Positions 22,001 through 32,930 of a stretch of 64,000 nt of DNA are shown in pieces. Positions within the stretch are counted from its first letter, which is position 1. Every line of letters starts with the position of its first letter. The translations under genes were made by a program, and so were the position numbers. Below the pieces are notes generated by a model, which ran no database searches, was not told the origin of the DNA, and was given only the letters and a program-made list of their open reading frames with translations. This DNA comes from Knufia peltigerae (Eukaryota > Ascomycota > Eurotiomycetes > Chaetothyriales > Trichomeriaceae), in contig JAPDRN010000103.1 of assembly GCA_030247855.1 (NCBI GenBank), positions 62,001 through 126,000 of the forward strand. The letters run 5' to 3'.

Positions 22001-23158
22001 CGATAATGTCTCACCGACAGATTGGAACTGCACAGAACCCCTGTGATCTACTCGGTCCCAAGTTGCCACTCCTCGGTTGACTCGGTCGCGTGCCTACCGT
22101 AAGGTCAGGATTAAATCAGTCTGCCGAAATGATCGTTTCTGAACCCTCGCTACACACGGCGCGAGTGGCGATCACATTGGGGCGATCAAGATTGGAATTT
22201 TTATTATTACGGAGTAGTACTATTGCTTTCGGGGGATGCCAGTTGATGGATGGTGCGATGGAGACGAAGTGGGTAACAATACTCACTGTAATCACACAAA
22301 GCTGCCTATCTGCGATGTGGTAAGCAACCGGAGCGCCACCAGCACGTGGCAAGCCTTCAAGAGATGTTAACAACCCGTTCAGATCGCGATGGCCAAGGCC
22401 AAGAGACTCGCACTAGGCTCCAATGGTCGTCAGAAAGAGGAATGGTCGTGTTCGGGAAAGCTCGGTGTCTCTCGGAGCACCGAGGTTGGACCTTGGTCAT
22501 GTCCAATCCAAGTCACTTCCCGTCGATAATCAAGAGCCCGGAGAATGGCAGAAGCTTCAGTAGGAAGGAGCAAGCTGGGGGAGAAGTCATTACTGTATTG
22601 TTGTATGGATGGCCAGGTTCAGAGAATTGCCTGTGCACGCACTGTCCCCAAGTGCCTACTCTATCTATCCTTGGGCCATCTTCCCCCGATAACTCGTTAC
22701 TGACATCCCTGACGAACTGTCCTAGGTTGACTTACTGTAGGTGTGACAGGGGGGACAACTCGTACAAGCTCCTCGTGCAATGCACAGAGCCTGCAACCGA
22801 TGTTGCACAAAGGCGACAACTCTCGATACACAAGCCGGAGGAGTTTTTTCTCTCGGTGAACAAACTCTCACACCTACGGAGTACTGCATGAGCAAACTCT
22901 CTCGCCGTGGACGGACTTTCCCTCCTGATCCGCCCTCTCGTGATGCCCAGGGTGGCGGAAAGGTGGTAATCTAGGTATGGACGGCCTACGATCGGCTCTT
23001 CCCTAGCACAAATCGCCCAACTCAAAAAAGCGTTCGAAACATTAAAATGCAGTGACGAAGAATCGAAGGTTTAACCTAGTTGCTTTTCGAAGTCCTTCAC
23101 CTACAGATCTCCGGACCGTCGCCATTGGGTGTCGTCTTGAGCTGCCAATCTTTTAGCA

Positions 23159-23199
23159 ATTGCTCGAACTATCATATTCGCCGGCGAGATTCGAGCAAT
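23159..23199. repeat. Perfect 10-bp inverted repeat (hairpin)
   Basis: Arms ATTGCTCGAA (23159..23168) and TTCGAGCAAT (23190..23199) are exact reverse complements around a 21-base loop. No gene abuts it. Confidence 0.6.
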
Positions 23200-23291
23200 A
23201 GCTCCCGAAGCTCGTATTCAGGGACCCCCCCTCCCCCAGTTGCACAGGCTTGTGACCTTGGGAACGTGGTTCGAGCCCTGGTGCCTCAGCA

Positions 23292-23318
23292 ATCATCATC
23301 ATCATCATCATCATCATC
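23292..23318. repeat. (ATC)9 microsatellite
   Basis: Nine uninterrupted ATC units in non-coding DNA. Confidence 0.9.
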
Positions 23319-25985
23319 ACGTTACACTATCAACGAGACAGGAGGTTGCTCCCGTACTCAATCCAAACCTTTTGTCACGCCGGCCCATTGAGATTCGAGG
23401 ACAATGTGTAACGGTACCATTGGCCCCGCAGAGTTCCTCGCTCTCTCCCACTCTCTCCCACTGGAGGTGAGCAAGTCTCCCCAGATACACGGACAGGCAC
23501 ATGCAACAGGCAAAAGGGTTGTGCGGCAGCATAATTCGACTGGGCAGACTTGACACTTGTCGCTCCATTCCCGCACAGTAATGCCTTTGACATGGTTCTT
23601 ACGTGTCGCGGACCACATCAACTCCCACAGTTTTTGTCATGGACACGACTAATCCGATCTGAAGTCAAGCACGTCGACTAGTGAAGACGGTCCCCGCAGA
23701 AAAGGAGAGGGATGAACCGCACAGCTTAAATGGGCTGAAACACCGCAGAGAGACCACTTTGGCACGTCTGCGGTTACAAGAAGCATGGGCAGTCGCACGA
23801 TCTGCATCAAACTGTTGATATACGGCCCGCAGCTGTCAAAATCTCAGATGGTGCAAGGGAAATCAGCGGCGCTTCTGGAGTCGGTCAGCTCTGAAATTCA
23901 TTGCGGTGGCTGGGGTCCCGGATTGGTTGACCATTCCTTTGTCCTGTCACTTGTTGGTTGCACCGTCACGCACAAACAACGAGTGGGTCAACCAACCAGA
24001 GGTTGACAAAACCTATGGTCATCCCCGTTCGGACGACCAAAGTTGGCCGATGTGACAAGCTTTTGCCCCAACGCTGAGAGACAGGCTGGGTGACCGTCCA
24101 GCACGCAGCGCGAGGGACTGACCGATCAACGATGCGACCAGACACAAACCGGGTCAACTGTCGGGACACGACGTTTGTCGCTGCGGCCGAAGACGAGTGG
24201 CAGCTGAACAGTTCGTTCCCTATCGACCTCGTGCAGGGGGGGTGCATTTTCCCCCCCTCCCGGAGCGAGGCACATGCAGGCCACTTTGTAATGCGGTCAA
24301 TATACACCCGTCATCGCTGCATCGTGGCTTGTTGCATGCCCGCGCCTTTGCTGCGGAGCTGGCTTTTCGCCCAGTAAGTTCTGTTTGTCTTTGCTGGAAT
24401 GATCCCGTCGTCGGCAGCGCCTTCGTGAACCTGCAGATATGACAGCGGGAGCCCGCCGCGGTTAGCTCCAACCCTCCCGCGAAAAAGGCCTGCAGCCTTG
24501 TAGATGCACTCGCGTGGCTCAGGTGTGGAGTTCGACAATGACTTTTGTGGTATCTTAAAGGTGAGAAAGGTAGGTTTCTACTTGATCGGCAAGATACCTG
24601 GACGGACCCAGAAGAGATCGTCCAACGTGCAGCAATATTGGTGTTTGGGCATCAACGCAGAAGACGATCGCCCGCATCTTGACGGGAAAGGGCGTTTGCT
24701 TCACTCTTCTGGGAGATAACCTTCGGCAAGAAAAGGGAACAACTTCCAGACATTACATGGTACAACGTGAAACGTGCACAGCCGGATTCAACATTTTCAT
24801 TGAGCAGTTACTGACAAATGCTCGTCCTAGCTAAAACATCGAGTCACAGTTGACAGTGCAACACCTGCAGGGACCGACCGAATTCTTGCCTTTCCGAGCC
24901 TGACAAGGCAATTGTCAGGGCGCCTCGGGGGACGAACAGGCCGGGGAACCCCGCTTGTCAAGCCCCCTTGGAAGGACGAAGATATGTTGCGGACAGAACA
25001 TGGGCAGATCGATATTGCCTCGTAGCTCTCGGCATTGTTACGAGCTGCCCTGTCTGTGCCATTGTGGCTTGCTTTCAGAGGGCACGTGGCAAGAGTAGAG
25101 ATCGTTGTGTATCCAAACATGAGAAAGGGGCGTGTGTCAATGTTCGCCATTTCCTCGGCTTTGCAAAGGGATTTTCCGCTGATCTTGAAGTATGACAAGA
25201 TCATGAGTTCGATCAAGGCGAAGTGTTTGGTTTCTCTTCGGATGGAATGAGGGTCAGACTCGCATGGAGGAATGACGATGAGTTGACCCAATCTGTATCC
25301 GGTTGGTAAATTCATTTCCCGCCTCCTCAAATGTGTATGACGTGGCAATAGATAGCAACAAAGGGCCGACCCGTCTCGGTACTCCATAGCCTGAACGACT
25401 TGCTACAGGAATCAAAGGAATTGGCGTGAGCAATTTTCTTCTGTTCGACCAGCAATCTGTCCAGGGAAAGGAAGCCCAGATGTACAACAGATACTTACCC
25501 GGACAAACAGGATCCCTAATCAATCAGAGGTCGGCGATCAAAAGGGGGTGCGTACAATATACCGCGGCGTAAGACGCCGGGGCACGGAAGACGATCTCTC
25601 TGCACGATGCTGAGACCATATTGATTAGACCTACATCTTCCATTCCTGTCTCGGCTCGTTCTCTTCGTGTCGACGGTTGCCATCAGATCGGGGAGGGGGG
25701 GGAGGCCCCATGGTCCCAATGGTGATCCTGCCTACCATCACGGAATGACAAAGGAGCTGAGCATTCAACTTGTAAAAAAACTTGAAATTCTTCCCAAGAT
25801 TGCCGTGACTTTCCAAATCAGATGTCTCCACACGCGTTGCAAACAATATGCATACAGCCATTTTGGACAAGACCCCCCTGGGCAAATAGGTCTTCACTAA
25901 AACGCCCGAAACACCTTGCTAATCGAGACCTTGTTTCGTTGTAAACATTACTTCATTCACTCACACCGGACGGAGGCGGCTGGTG

Positions 25986-26482
25986 TCATCTCTTCGTCGG
26001 TGGTTCTGGTGGTTTGTGGCCTGTTTTGAGTTCTTCCCAAAACAACTTGAATAGATTTTTTACGCCGCGGCCGGCTTCTTGTTCAGCTACAGACAAAAAT
26101 TGTGAGTCTCTGATCTTGAAAGTCTCGCAATCATGGTTGAATTGACCAGTTGGACAGCTCTTGGGAAGGGGACAGTCGAGGTAGGATAGCAGTGTGCGCC
26201 CACGTACAGTCAATGTGTGTTCCCCCATAGTACTCCGGGGGTTTGCCGTGTTGTAACTCATGGACCTTTTTGTGAACCTTCTGAACGCCTCGATGAAAGG
26301 ACGGACTCCGGAGGAGCTGGGGACGATTAGAAACGGGGAAAGGTTGAAGCGGCCAACTAGAAGGTCAATAGCGCACCATCTCTATCATTCGTTTCTGGTA
26401 GGGATTATTAGAAGCCCGTAGAAGGAAGAACTGGGGAGTTGAGGAGGAGCAGGCATACTTCTAACATCCACCACCATGTCAT
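25986..26482 (-). CDS. Small three-exon gene, unknown (possibly mitochondrial MIOREX-like)
   Basis: Predicted 77-residue protein assembled from exons 26482..26459, 26316..26208 and 26086..25986. Donors are GTATGC and GTACGT; acceptors are CCCCAG (with a TTCTAAT branch site) and CTGTAG. The frame closes exactly across both junctions. The product reads MTWWWMLE, then a basic amphipathic stretch with FHRGVQKVHKKVHELQHG, then PPEYYGGTHID, then NLFKLFWEELKTG and a Pro-rich end. The pattern (hydrophobic start, His/Lys-rich helix, Trp-Glu-Glu-Leu near the C terminus) recalls small fungal proteins associated with mitochondrial ribosome complexes, but that is a weak impression. The first exon is the least certain; more upstream exons are possible (see 26483..27389). 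It lies at the edge of the second gene-poor stretch. Confidence 0.5.
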
Positions 26483-27389
26483 TGCGGCGGGAGTTCGTAG
26501 TTCACAACAATCAAAGGGTATATAGACCGAGATAGGAATAAATGACAACCGAGGATCGAAATGGAGAGAGAGAGATGGTCGCTCAGTACCACCTAGAAAG
26601 CATTGAGAAGGAGACACAAAGGTTATTGCTGGCCAGATGAGACTGTAATGTACATAGGTACGAATGTGGACAGATGATGTGTAACTGCGAATATCGAATA
26701 TCGAACATCTCCCCCAAAGCAAAAAGCGCAGTCTTGTACTTACATAAAGTACCTGAGTGGCTTCCTCCCCCCCACCTCTACGGATAAATAACTCTCCCGA
26801 TTCCGAGTTTTGCTGCAAAATGAGGTCAATCCTGTATGATGCAAATCGATTCTCAGCCTCACGCCAATTCTGGATGATTGGAAGCAAGGCATCATTCGCT
26901 TATTTAGCAATTCATCATACTCGCATCCGACCATTCGCATCCAAAGTTGCACGAGGCTGCCTCTGCAATTGCTTTATTCGCCCGGCAAAGCACGACGAAT
27001 ATTCTTAGAGCTCACCTGAAACAGGGGAATCTCGATCTGACCCTGCAACATAAAGGAACTCGTCCACGTACTCGGCAGTTTGTTGAAGTTGTCAACATCA
27101 AATCAACGAACGCGGGATTTCAACGTCATTCTTTGCCCAGACCAAGAAAACCCAAACATTTCAAACTCGATCGATCTTTCTTGCCGTACAATCTGATAAT
27201 ACGAAAATAGCCAAGGCAGGAACATCCATCCCTTGAAAGCGACGGTATTCACACGACCTTTCGCTTCACATTTAACGACAACATCACAACCTCACTCGCA
27301 GTCAACAGTCACCCCTACTTATTCCGTTGCAAGTCCATCAAACAAAACTTAAACTTGGTCACTCATTTTCCAACCCCCCATCACTCTAG
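26483..27389. other. Intergenic between the small gene and the phosphatase
   Basis: On the minus strand there are exon-like pieces with good splice signals. One (NWREAENRFASYRIDLILQQ, near 26760..26900) ends at a GTAAGT donor at about 26745. Another begins at the ATG at 27051 and ends at a GTGAGC donor. They might be 5' exons of the small gene or of a separate gene. On the plus strand there is no ATG from about 26900 to 27675. Confidence 0.35.
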
Positions 27390-27674
27390 ACCACAACGAC
27401 TGTCTCAAGTCTTTTTACCGATAAAACCGGCGCCGCTCCCCAGGACTCGTCTGCCTCTTCTGGGGAATCTTCTACCACGTCCACACCCAAGCGTCCGTCA
27501 ATTTTCCAACGACTCCATTTACATCCTGGGAGAAGATCCAAGACAACCCCGAATCTTACCATTCGACCTACGACTTCCTCATCCCTGCCGCCTCTCTCCA
27601 CCGACGTCGTCACCCGAGCTGGGCCCGGCTCATCTCATTCCAATGCCGCCACAATCGCCGAGATAACTCAAACC
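27390..27674 (+). other. In-frame ATG-less open extension upstream of the phosphatase
   Basis: Ninety-five sense codons run without a stop into the phosphatase ATG at 27675; the in-frame TAG at 27387 bounds it. The translation is Ser/Thr/Pro-rich and protein-like (TPKRPSIFQRLHLHPGRRSK, then PNLTIRP). It contains no ATG. CTCTAG at 27384..27389 could be an intron acceptor feeding an unseen first exon, or initiation could be at a non-AUG codon. Confidence 0.45.
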
Positions 27675-29477
27675 ATGCCACAATCTTTGAGCATCAGCAA
27701 CCCACCGTCGGGGCCCGTGAAGCGGCAGAGGTCGTCGCAGGAATTGGCCAACAATGCTGCGGCTGGGTCGTCATCGCTATCTGCTTCAAGGTCTTCGAAC
27801 GAATCGGCCGGTGAGAGCGCCAACTCCAGTCGACAGAATCTCATCAAGGTACCGGCGTACCTGGACAAGGATCGAGCAAGTGAGTGTTACTGTCGTCTTC
27901 CAAAAGGCTCAATTTAGGCCGGACGTGAATGCTTCGACACACGTCAGTGGCTAACGGTGCACACAGAGATCACGGCTGCTTTTGCGGATATAGGATGGAA
28001 AGAGCGATTTCGCTTGCAAGATGCCCTTACGAACGAGTCCTCTCCGTTTCGCCTCGATCGGTCGGTCGCTGTCATAAGTCGCAATCGTTACGGAAACGTC
28101 CAGCCTTGGGATTCGTCAAGAATCAGGCTGAGGAAGCCCATCGGGGGATCGGACTATGTCAATGCTTCACCCATCAGACTCTCCGACCGCCTAATCCAGG
28201 ACAAGATTCGCAAGGGACACAGTCCTTCGCGGGGCCATGAGAATAATTCACCTGACGGTTCCTCCGACGCTGTGTATAGGTATATCGCCACACAAGGTCC
28301 GAAAGAAGGCCAGTTTTCCCATTTTTGGCACATGGTACTGCAAGAAACCACGGGGGATGTCGGGGCGATTGTGATGCTCACTCAACTATACGAAGGTGCA
28401 AAGGAGAAATGCGCACAATATTTCCCCTGGGATATGCAAAATCCCACACTCAAACTCCCCGCACACGAAGAAAGCGAAGAAAGCAAAGAAGACGCTGCTG
28501 GAGATAGCGCAAGCGATGGTGACCCTTTCTTCGATTCCCCTGAAGTGAGCGCCGATACTGATAGTTTGGGAACAGATTCCGGGTCTGCAGACTCAAATCC
28601 TCAGAAGGATGACGCCGATGGAGTGGAAGGTCAATGTGGCACCGTGACATTGTTGTCCATCAATTATGATGCAAAGATCGGGTGTGAAGTTCGACAGTTG
28701 CAGTTGACCATCGGAGACGAATCGAAAGTCATTTATCATTATTTGTTCAATGGCTGGCCAGATTTCGGAAAACCAGAAGCCGAAGACCGCCGGGCACTAC
28801 TTGAATTGACCAAGATTTCCAAGAGGGTAGCAGGAGATTCTCCACGGGTCGTTCACTGTTCAGCTGGGGTTGGTCGGACCGGCACTTGGATAGCTCTGGA
28901 CTTTCTCCTCCATGAACTAGACTCTGGCCGACTTCTCGAGGCACCCTCAGACTATATCACAGCCAAACCCGCTCCGAAATCAAATGGCACATGGGGTAGA
29001 AGTGGACCGCCTAAACCCACGACCCCCGATTTCGTGGAGGAAGCAGATCTAATCTGGGAGACAGTCAACACTTTGCGCGAGCAACGAATGATGATGGTCA
29101 TGAATGAAGTGCAATACAGCTTCCTCTATGAAGTGCTGAAGGACGCCTTCATCGAAAAGTATGGGGCAAAGGAAACCGGACCGGTCGTGTCCGAAGCCCA
29201 AGAACCCAGCCCGAAAGTGGCGCGTAAGAAATCGCCATTCGGTGGGATGTTCGAGGGCACCAGAGTTGGTAAGGTCAAGAGTGTAGAGGACACTGTGTCA
29301 GAGGGTGGAGGAACATCAGACGCAGAGACTGAGATTCTGGAGAAGGAGAGGAAGGAAGCCGACGCAGAAGCCGAAGCTGAAGCAGAAGATCCTTATGCAG
29401 CTGTTGCTCCGGAAAAGATCAGGGAGGGACAGATGAAGCAAGAGCAAAACGATGTCAAGGAGCATGAAGTACAGTGA
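27675..29477 (+). CDS. Classical protein tyrosine phosphatase (Pyp1/PTP-type)
   Basis: At least 571 residues, exons 27675..27879 and 27967..29477. Numbering from the ATG at 27675: a Ser-rich N terminus, a substrate-recognition stretch (NRYGNVQPWDSSRIRL; SDYVNAS), the WPD loop with general acid D334, and the P-loop HCSAGVGRTG with catalytic C366 and R372. An acidic Ser/Asp-rich insert of about 60 residues sits inside the catalytic domain between the QGP region and the WPD loop, as in some yeast enzymes. The C terminus is a Lys/Glu/Ala-rich tail with probable coiled coil. Fungal members dephosphorylate stress-activated MAP kinases. All catalytic residues are present. The true N terminus may lie upstream (27390..27674). 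Confidence 0.92.
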
Positions 29478-30806
29478 ACCAAAGCAAGGGTGGCTGTGTC
29501 ACCGAGGGGGTTTACCATGGTAAATGCGGTCTATCAAGCGTAAGTTGCATGCATCGGGACTCATCATTACTGCATGGCTTGCGATGGTTTGCTTCGGACT
29601 GGGGGGTTGTTGGTGAACTACGAATACCTGGGCTGTGCTTCCCGGTTGGACAAGCCAGAAGTGCTTGCTGATGAGGGTTTGTCCATGACAGAGAATGGGC
29701 ACAATCATGTTGTATTTTGTCTTGATTGTATAGGCACGGGTAGTTGGAAAGAATGCAAGCAATAGTGCGCTCTACAATTTCTTTCTTCACTGTTCTCTTG
29801 CGTACGCTAGGATCAGGATCAGGATAAAGTGATCGGCATCTTGAGAACCACTTGGTTGGGTACTGTGAGCACAGATCATGATTGAACCGGTGTCCTGGTG
29901 CCCCTGTCGGGTATCCAGGTACCTTGTTCAGTAAAGGAACCGGAGTCGATGTGGGGGTATGAGTGTATGTGCACGCCGGTCGCTTCGAGCACCGTCCATG
30001 TGCACGGTACGTGTCGGTCGAGGAAAATTTGGGGGTTGAGGCCGAATCAGGTAGGAGTTGGTACCTAGACGGGAAACATTCCGGGTCACGGTGGGAACGG
30101 TTGTGGGAAATGGAAGTTTTACCGGAAAATAGGGGGGAAAGGGAGGACGGGAGTATATGCACGAGCTACCAAACGCAGGTACAGTACCCACGGAGGATCC
30201 CCCAAGGTAAACGGGGTTTAGGCTACCCAGGTAGGTATAGAAGGGTGTCTGTTCGTGCGTAGGTGGCTGGGGGGAGGGGGTTCGAGGATGTCGATTTACT
30301 TACTGTAACTGTACGGAGTACAACAAGAGGTTTTTCGCTTTTCTTCGAGTCGGCCGTGCACTGTTGAGCAATAACACGGAGGAGAGAAACAAAACCTACA
30401 TACACTATAGGGAGAGTAAGTACTCTTAGTCTGGTACTTGCCTGGTCGATACGAGCTCGGTACTACGATTGTCAATGCAAGACAGGGTAAGGATCCTAGG
30501 AGGTGGAGGTAAAGGGAAAGAGGTTTCTTTTCTCCTCTTCTTTTTATTCGTATGTGCGTTATGCTAGTAACCACCTAGGTAAGTATGTACCGTGCGTTCC
30601 CGACACTTTTTGAACAGGGTTGGTTCAGAATGGGCATACACATGTACGCACGGACAGTGGGTAACCTGTCTACCTACCTAAGTTTGGGAGGGCTGGTGTA
30701 TATACTGTACTGTAAGGGGTTATGGTCAGCCATCAGAGCCCAACAAGAAGACATTAGGGCAATATTCACATGACGATGACAATGGTCTGATCCATTTACA
30801 CCATAT
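29478..30806. other. Convergent 3' intergenic region
   Basis: Between the 3' ends of the phosphatase and the BSC6-like transporter. It contains one TACGGAGTA at 30312..30320 and a palindromic ACCTAGGT at 30573. No supported gene. Confidence 0.5.
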
Positions 30807-32556
30807 TCAATCATGTCTTTCTCTCTCCTTTTCAACCTGTGGTACCAACCACCAACTGGCTCCGACCAGGACAAACAGCCCAACCAGCATCGGTTGAAGG
30901 ACCTTGACGCCCGCGTTGGCGGCGATGACTCCGGTGACGGTAGGGAAGAGACTTCCTCCCATTTGAGCGATGACGAAGACGAAACCTTTGATGACGAGAG
31001 ATTTATCAACATGAGGAAGAGCTCAAGCTGATCAAAAGCTGGAACATGGGTCTACTAACCTAGTGCGGTCGTTTGTATGGCTTTTGGAAAGAGTTGTGAA
31101 GCCACCGAGATTCCCTATTGCAAACCAAAAAAACCGAATCAATCTCAAGAAACGTGTGCACGTATAGGACACATGAAATCGAAAAGGAAGGGCAATGGTG
31201 GTAGTAACCTCCCGTACTCACACTGACGAAAAAAGGACCCGAGAAGAACCCCAGAGCAGAGTACAAGACGGCGCCGGCGACGATGTTTGGTATGGTCCAA
31301 AACATGACCTGTAGAGCAACGCAAATGACAATGTAGAGAAGAATCATTCGTCTTTCACCGAATCGATGGGTGGGTTCGGCGAGCAGTAACCGACCGAGGA
31401 AACCTCCGCCATAGTACCCCGTCGGGACGTATCCCACGGAAGACAGGTCGCCGTGGCGAACACGAACGAGATATTCGACGACCCAGCCTGGTAAAAGAGA
31501 GAGAGTGTGTGTGTGAGTTGTGAGGACACGAAAACAATAAAGGAGGAGGGTGAGAAGAGAGAAGAACAATTACCTCCAGCTGTGATGGCGGCCCCGAGGA
31601 AGAAGAAAAAGAACATACTGACGAGCCAGACCGAGGGGAGACGTAGAGTCTGTCGGATCTCCTTGATGGCTCGTTTGTTTCGGGCTCGGGTGTTGTCGTG
31701 ACCATGCCGGTCACCGGACGAAGCGCCGTCCTCGTTTTCCACCGCTCCGGACTCTCTCCCCTCCACGGCCCTCTTCTTCCAACGTCCCAAGATGTCGTCC
31801 CCGAAGGCGACGAACACGAAACCGAGATTCAAACCGCCGAGGCCCGCTTCGACGGCGTAGGTACGATACCAGTGGGTGTGGCTGGAGACCAGCGTCGCCA
31901 CAAAGGGCCCGGTGAGGCAGCCGAGCATGTACATGGCGTGGATGAAGCCGAGCCACCGATGGGCCCGGGGCACCTTGGCGACAAAGGCATTGGAGTACGA
32001 GTCCTGGTACGCCTGGCCGAGGGCCGTGAGGAAAAAGGTGACGACGAACAGGGGGAACGGGGGGTCCCAGAACCGGAGCAGCTGGGCGAGGAGCTGCAAC
32101 CCGGCGCCGAGGAGGAGTGTCGCGCCCAGGGACAGGCGCAGTGTCGTCGTCAGGGACGTGTTGGTGAGGGCGGACGTGAACCAACCGGCGAACGCACCCA
32201 CGTATCTATCGACGACGGTGGTGTTAGCGACGGTGTGGTTATTGGTTTGGGCTTGGGGGGAGGGGGTTCCATTGGCTGGCGGGTAGGTAGGGCATCATGA
32301 ATTACATGACCGTGATCAGACCAGTGCTGACGTGGTATCTGCGCAACATGTACGGAATGAGAGGACCGACGGTGCCATCGTTTGTCCCGGCGTAGAAGAA
32401 AGAGAATCCGGCGCAGACGAGTTTCAACACGTGTCGAGACGTCGACGACCGTCCTGTGCGGCTGTGAGTGGTGTCGTTCGACTCGGTGACGACGTCGCCG
32501 GTGGTGTCGACATGGTGGTCGTGGTGGCTGCTCGATCGCGTCGTCTGTAGTTCCAT
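30807..32556 (-). CDS. MFS transporter, BSC6-like
   Basis: Predicted 460-residue membrane protein from five exons: 32556..32306, 32205..31574, 31487..31222, 31114..31060 and 30985..30807. All joins keep frame. After a His/Thr-rich N terminus comes the family signature CAGFSFFYAGTNDGTVGPLI in the first membrane helix, then a typical 12-helix MFS layout with a charged central loop (about residues 210 to 250). The last two exons encode GISVASQLFPKAIQTTALG and helix 11 to 12 (GGSLFPTVTGVIAANAGV). This matches the fungal family named after yeast Bypass-of-stop-codon 6, whose substrate is unknown. The start is the ATG at 32556; an upstream in-frame TTG is not needed. It is followed after about 370 bases by the 3' end of the polymerase gene. 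Confidence 0.82.
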
Positions 32557-32930
32557 ACTATTCGGCAAATCATCCAATCTCCTCGCCAAGACTGAATCTC
32601 AGAGGGAGCGATAGTTATCATGGTGTGGATCGAACTGCGGATGGGACGTGAGGGAGTTGAAGTATTTGAGGACGGAAGAACATCGGTCAATCATCGGATG
32701 TTGAAATGTCGATCCATCAACACTCGTGTCAAGACGTTGCCGTGATCGAAGATCCAGCCAGGCCAGTTCAATTGACTTACCAGTACGGGCAGGTATCAAA
32801 AGAAGTCAAGCGAAAGGAAGCATTAACATGTCATCTTTTACAGTACCTACTCTGGCGTCTCTTGAACAGATCATTATTTCTCTATACTTCATCAATTCAT
32901 CAATCATACATGTAATCCAAGTGCCTTTGT
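32557..32930. other. Promoter of the MFS gene and 3' end of the polymerase gene
   Basis: Short intergenic region between two minus-strand genes. Nothing distinctive seen. Confidence 0.5.

Larger units (their letters stand above)
19011..25985. other. Gene-poor stretch (about 7 kb) upstream of nsdD
   Basis: No gene could be supported. It contains six TACTCCGTA copies, a GGGAGCCAG-type short repeat near 19208, a perfect inverted repeat at 23159..23199 and an (ATC)9 run at 23292. The longest open frames (186 codons at 24827..25387 minus, 181 at 22346..22891 plus) lack domains and splice signals. A 112-codon open segment at 20547..20882 minus reads somewhat protein-like but cannot be assigned. 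Confidence 0.5.
9199..30320. repeat. Dispersed 9-mer TACTCCGTA / TACGGAGTA
   Basis: Fourteen exact copies read by eye. Plus orientation starts: 9199, 10055, 12170, 14874, 15040, 19298. Reverse orientation starts: 12767, 15721, 19642, 19703, 20117, 22208, 22875, 30312. All are non-coding, and several extend to GTACTCCGTAC. Chance expectation for a 9-mer on two strands over 64 kb is about 0.5. Related imperfect copies occur near 8887, 15555, 19309 and 19440..19458. The entry spans first to last copy. Confidence 0.7.

Noticed and set aside
22346..22891. 181-codon plus-strand open frame
   Set aside because: Composition irregular, no domain, no splice continuation; it also crosses a TACGGAGTA motif near its end.
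23262..23290. Possible tRNA B-box (GGTTCGAGCCC)
   Set aside because: The flanking bases do not pair as a T stem and there is no A-box or acceptor stem at the right distance.
24827..25387. 186-codon minus-strand open frame in the gene-poor stretch
   Set aside because: No recognisable motif, no convincing splice partners, and a length that chance can produce in this much DNA.
31698..32300. 200-codon plus-strand open frame
   Set aside because: Antisense to the large second exon of the BSC6-like transporter, which has all expected splice signals and motifs.
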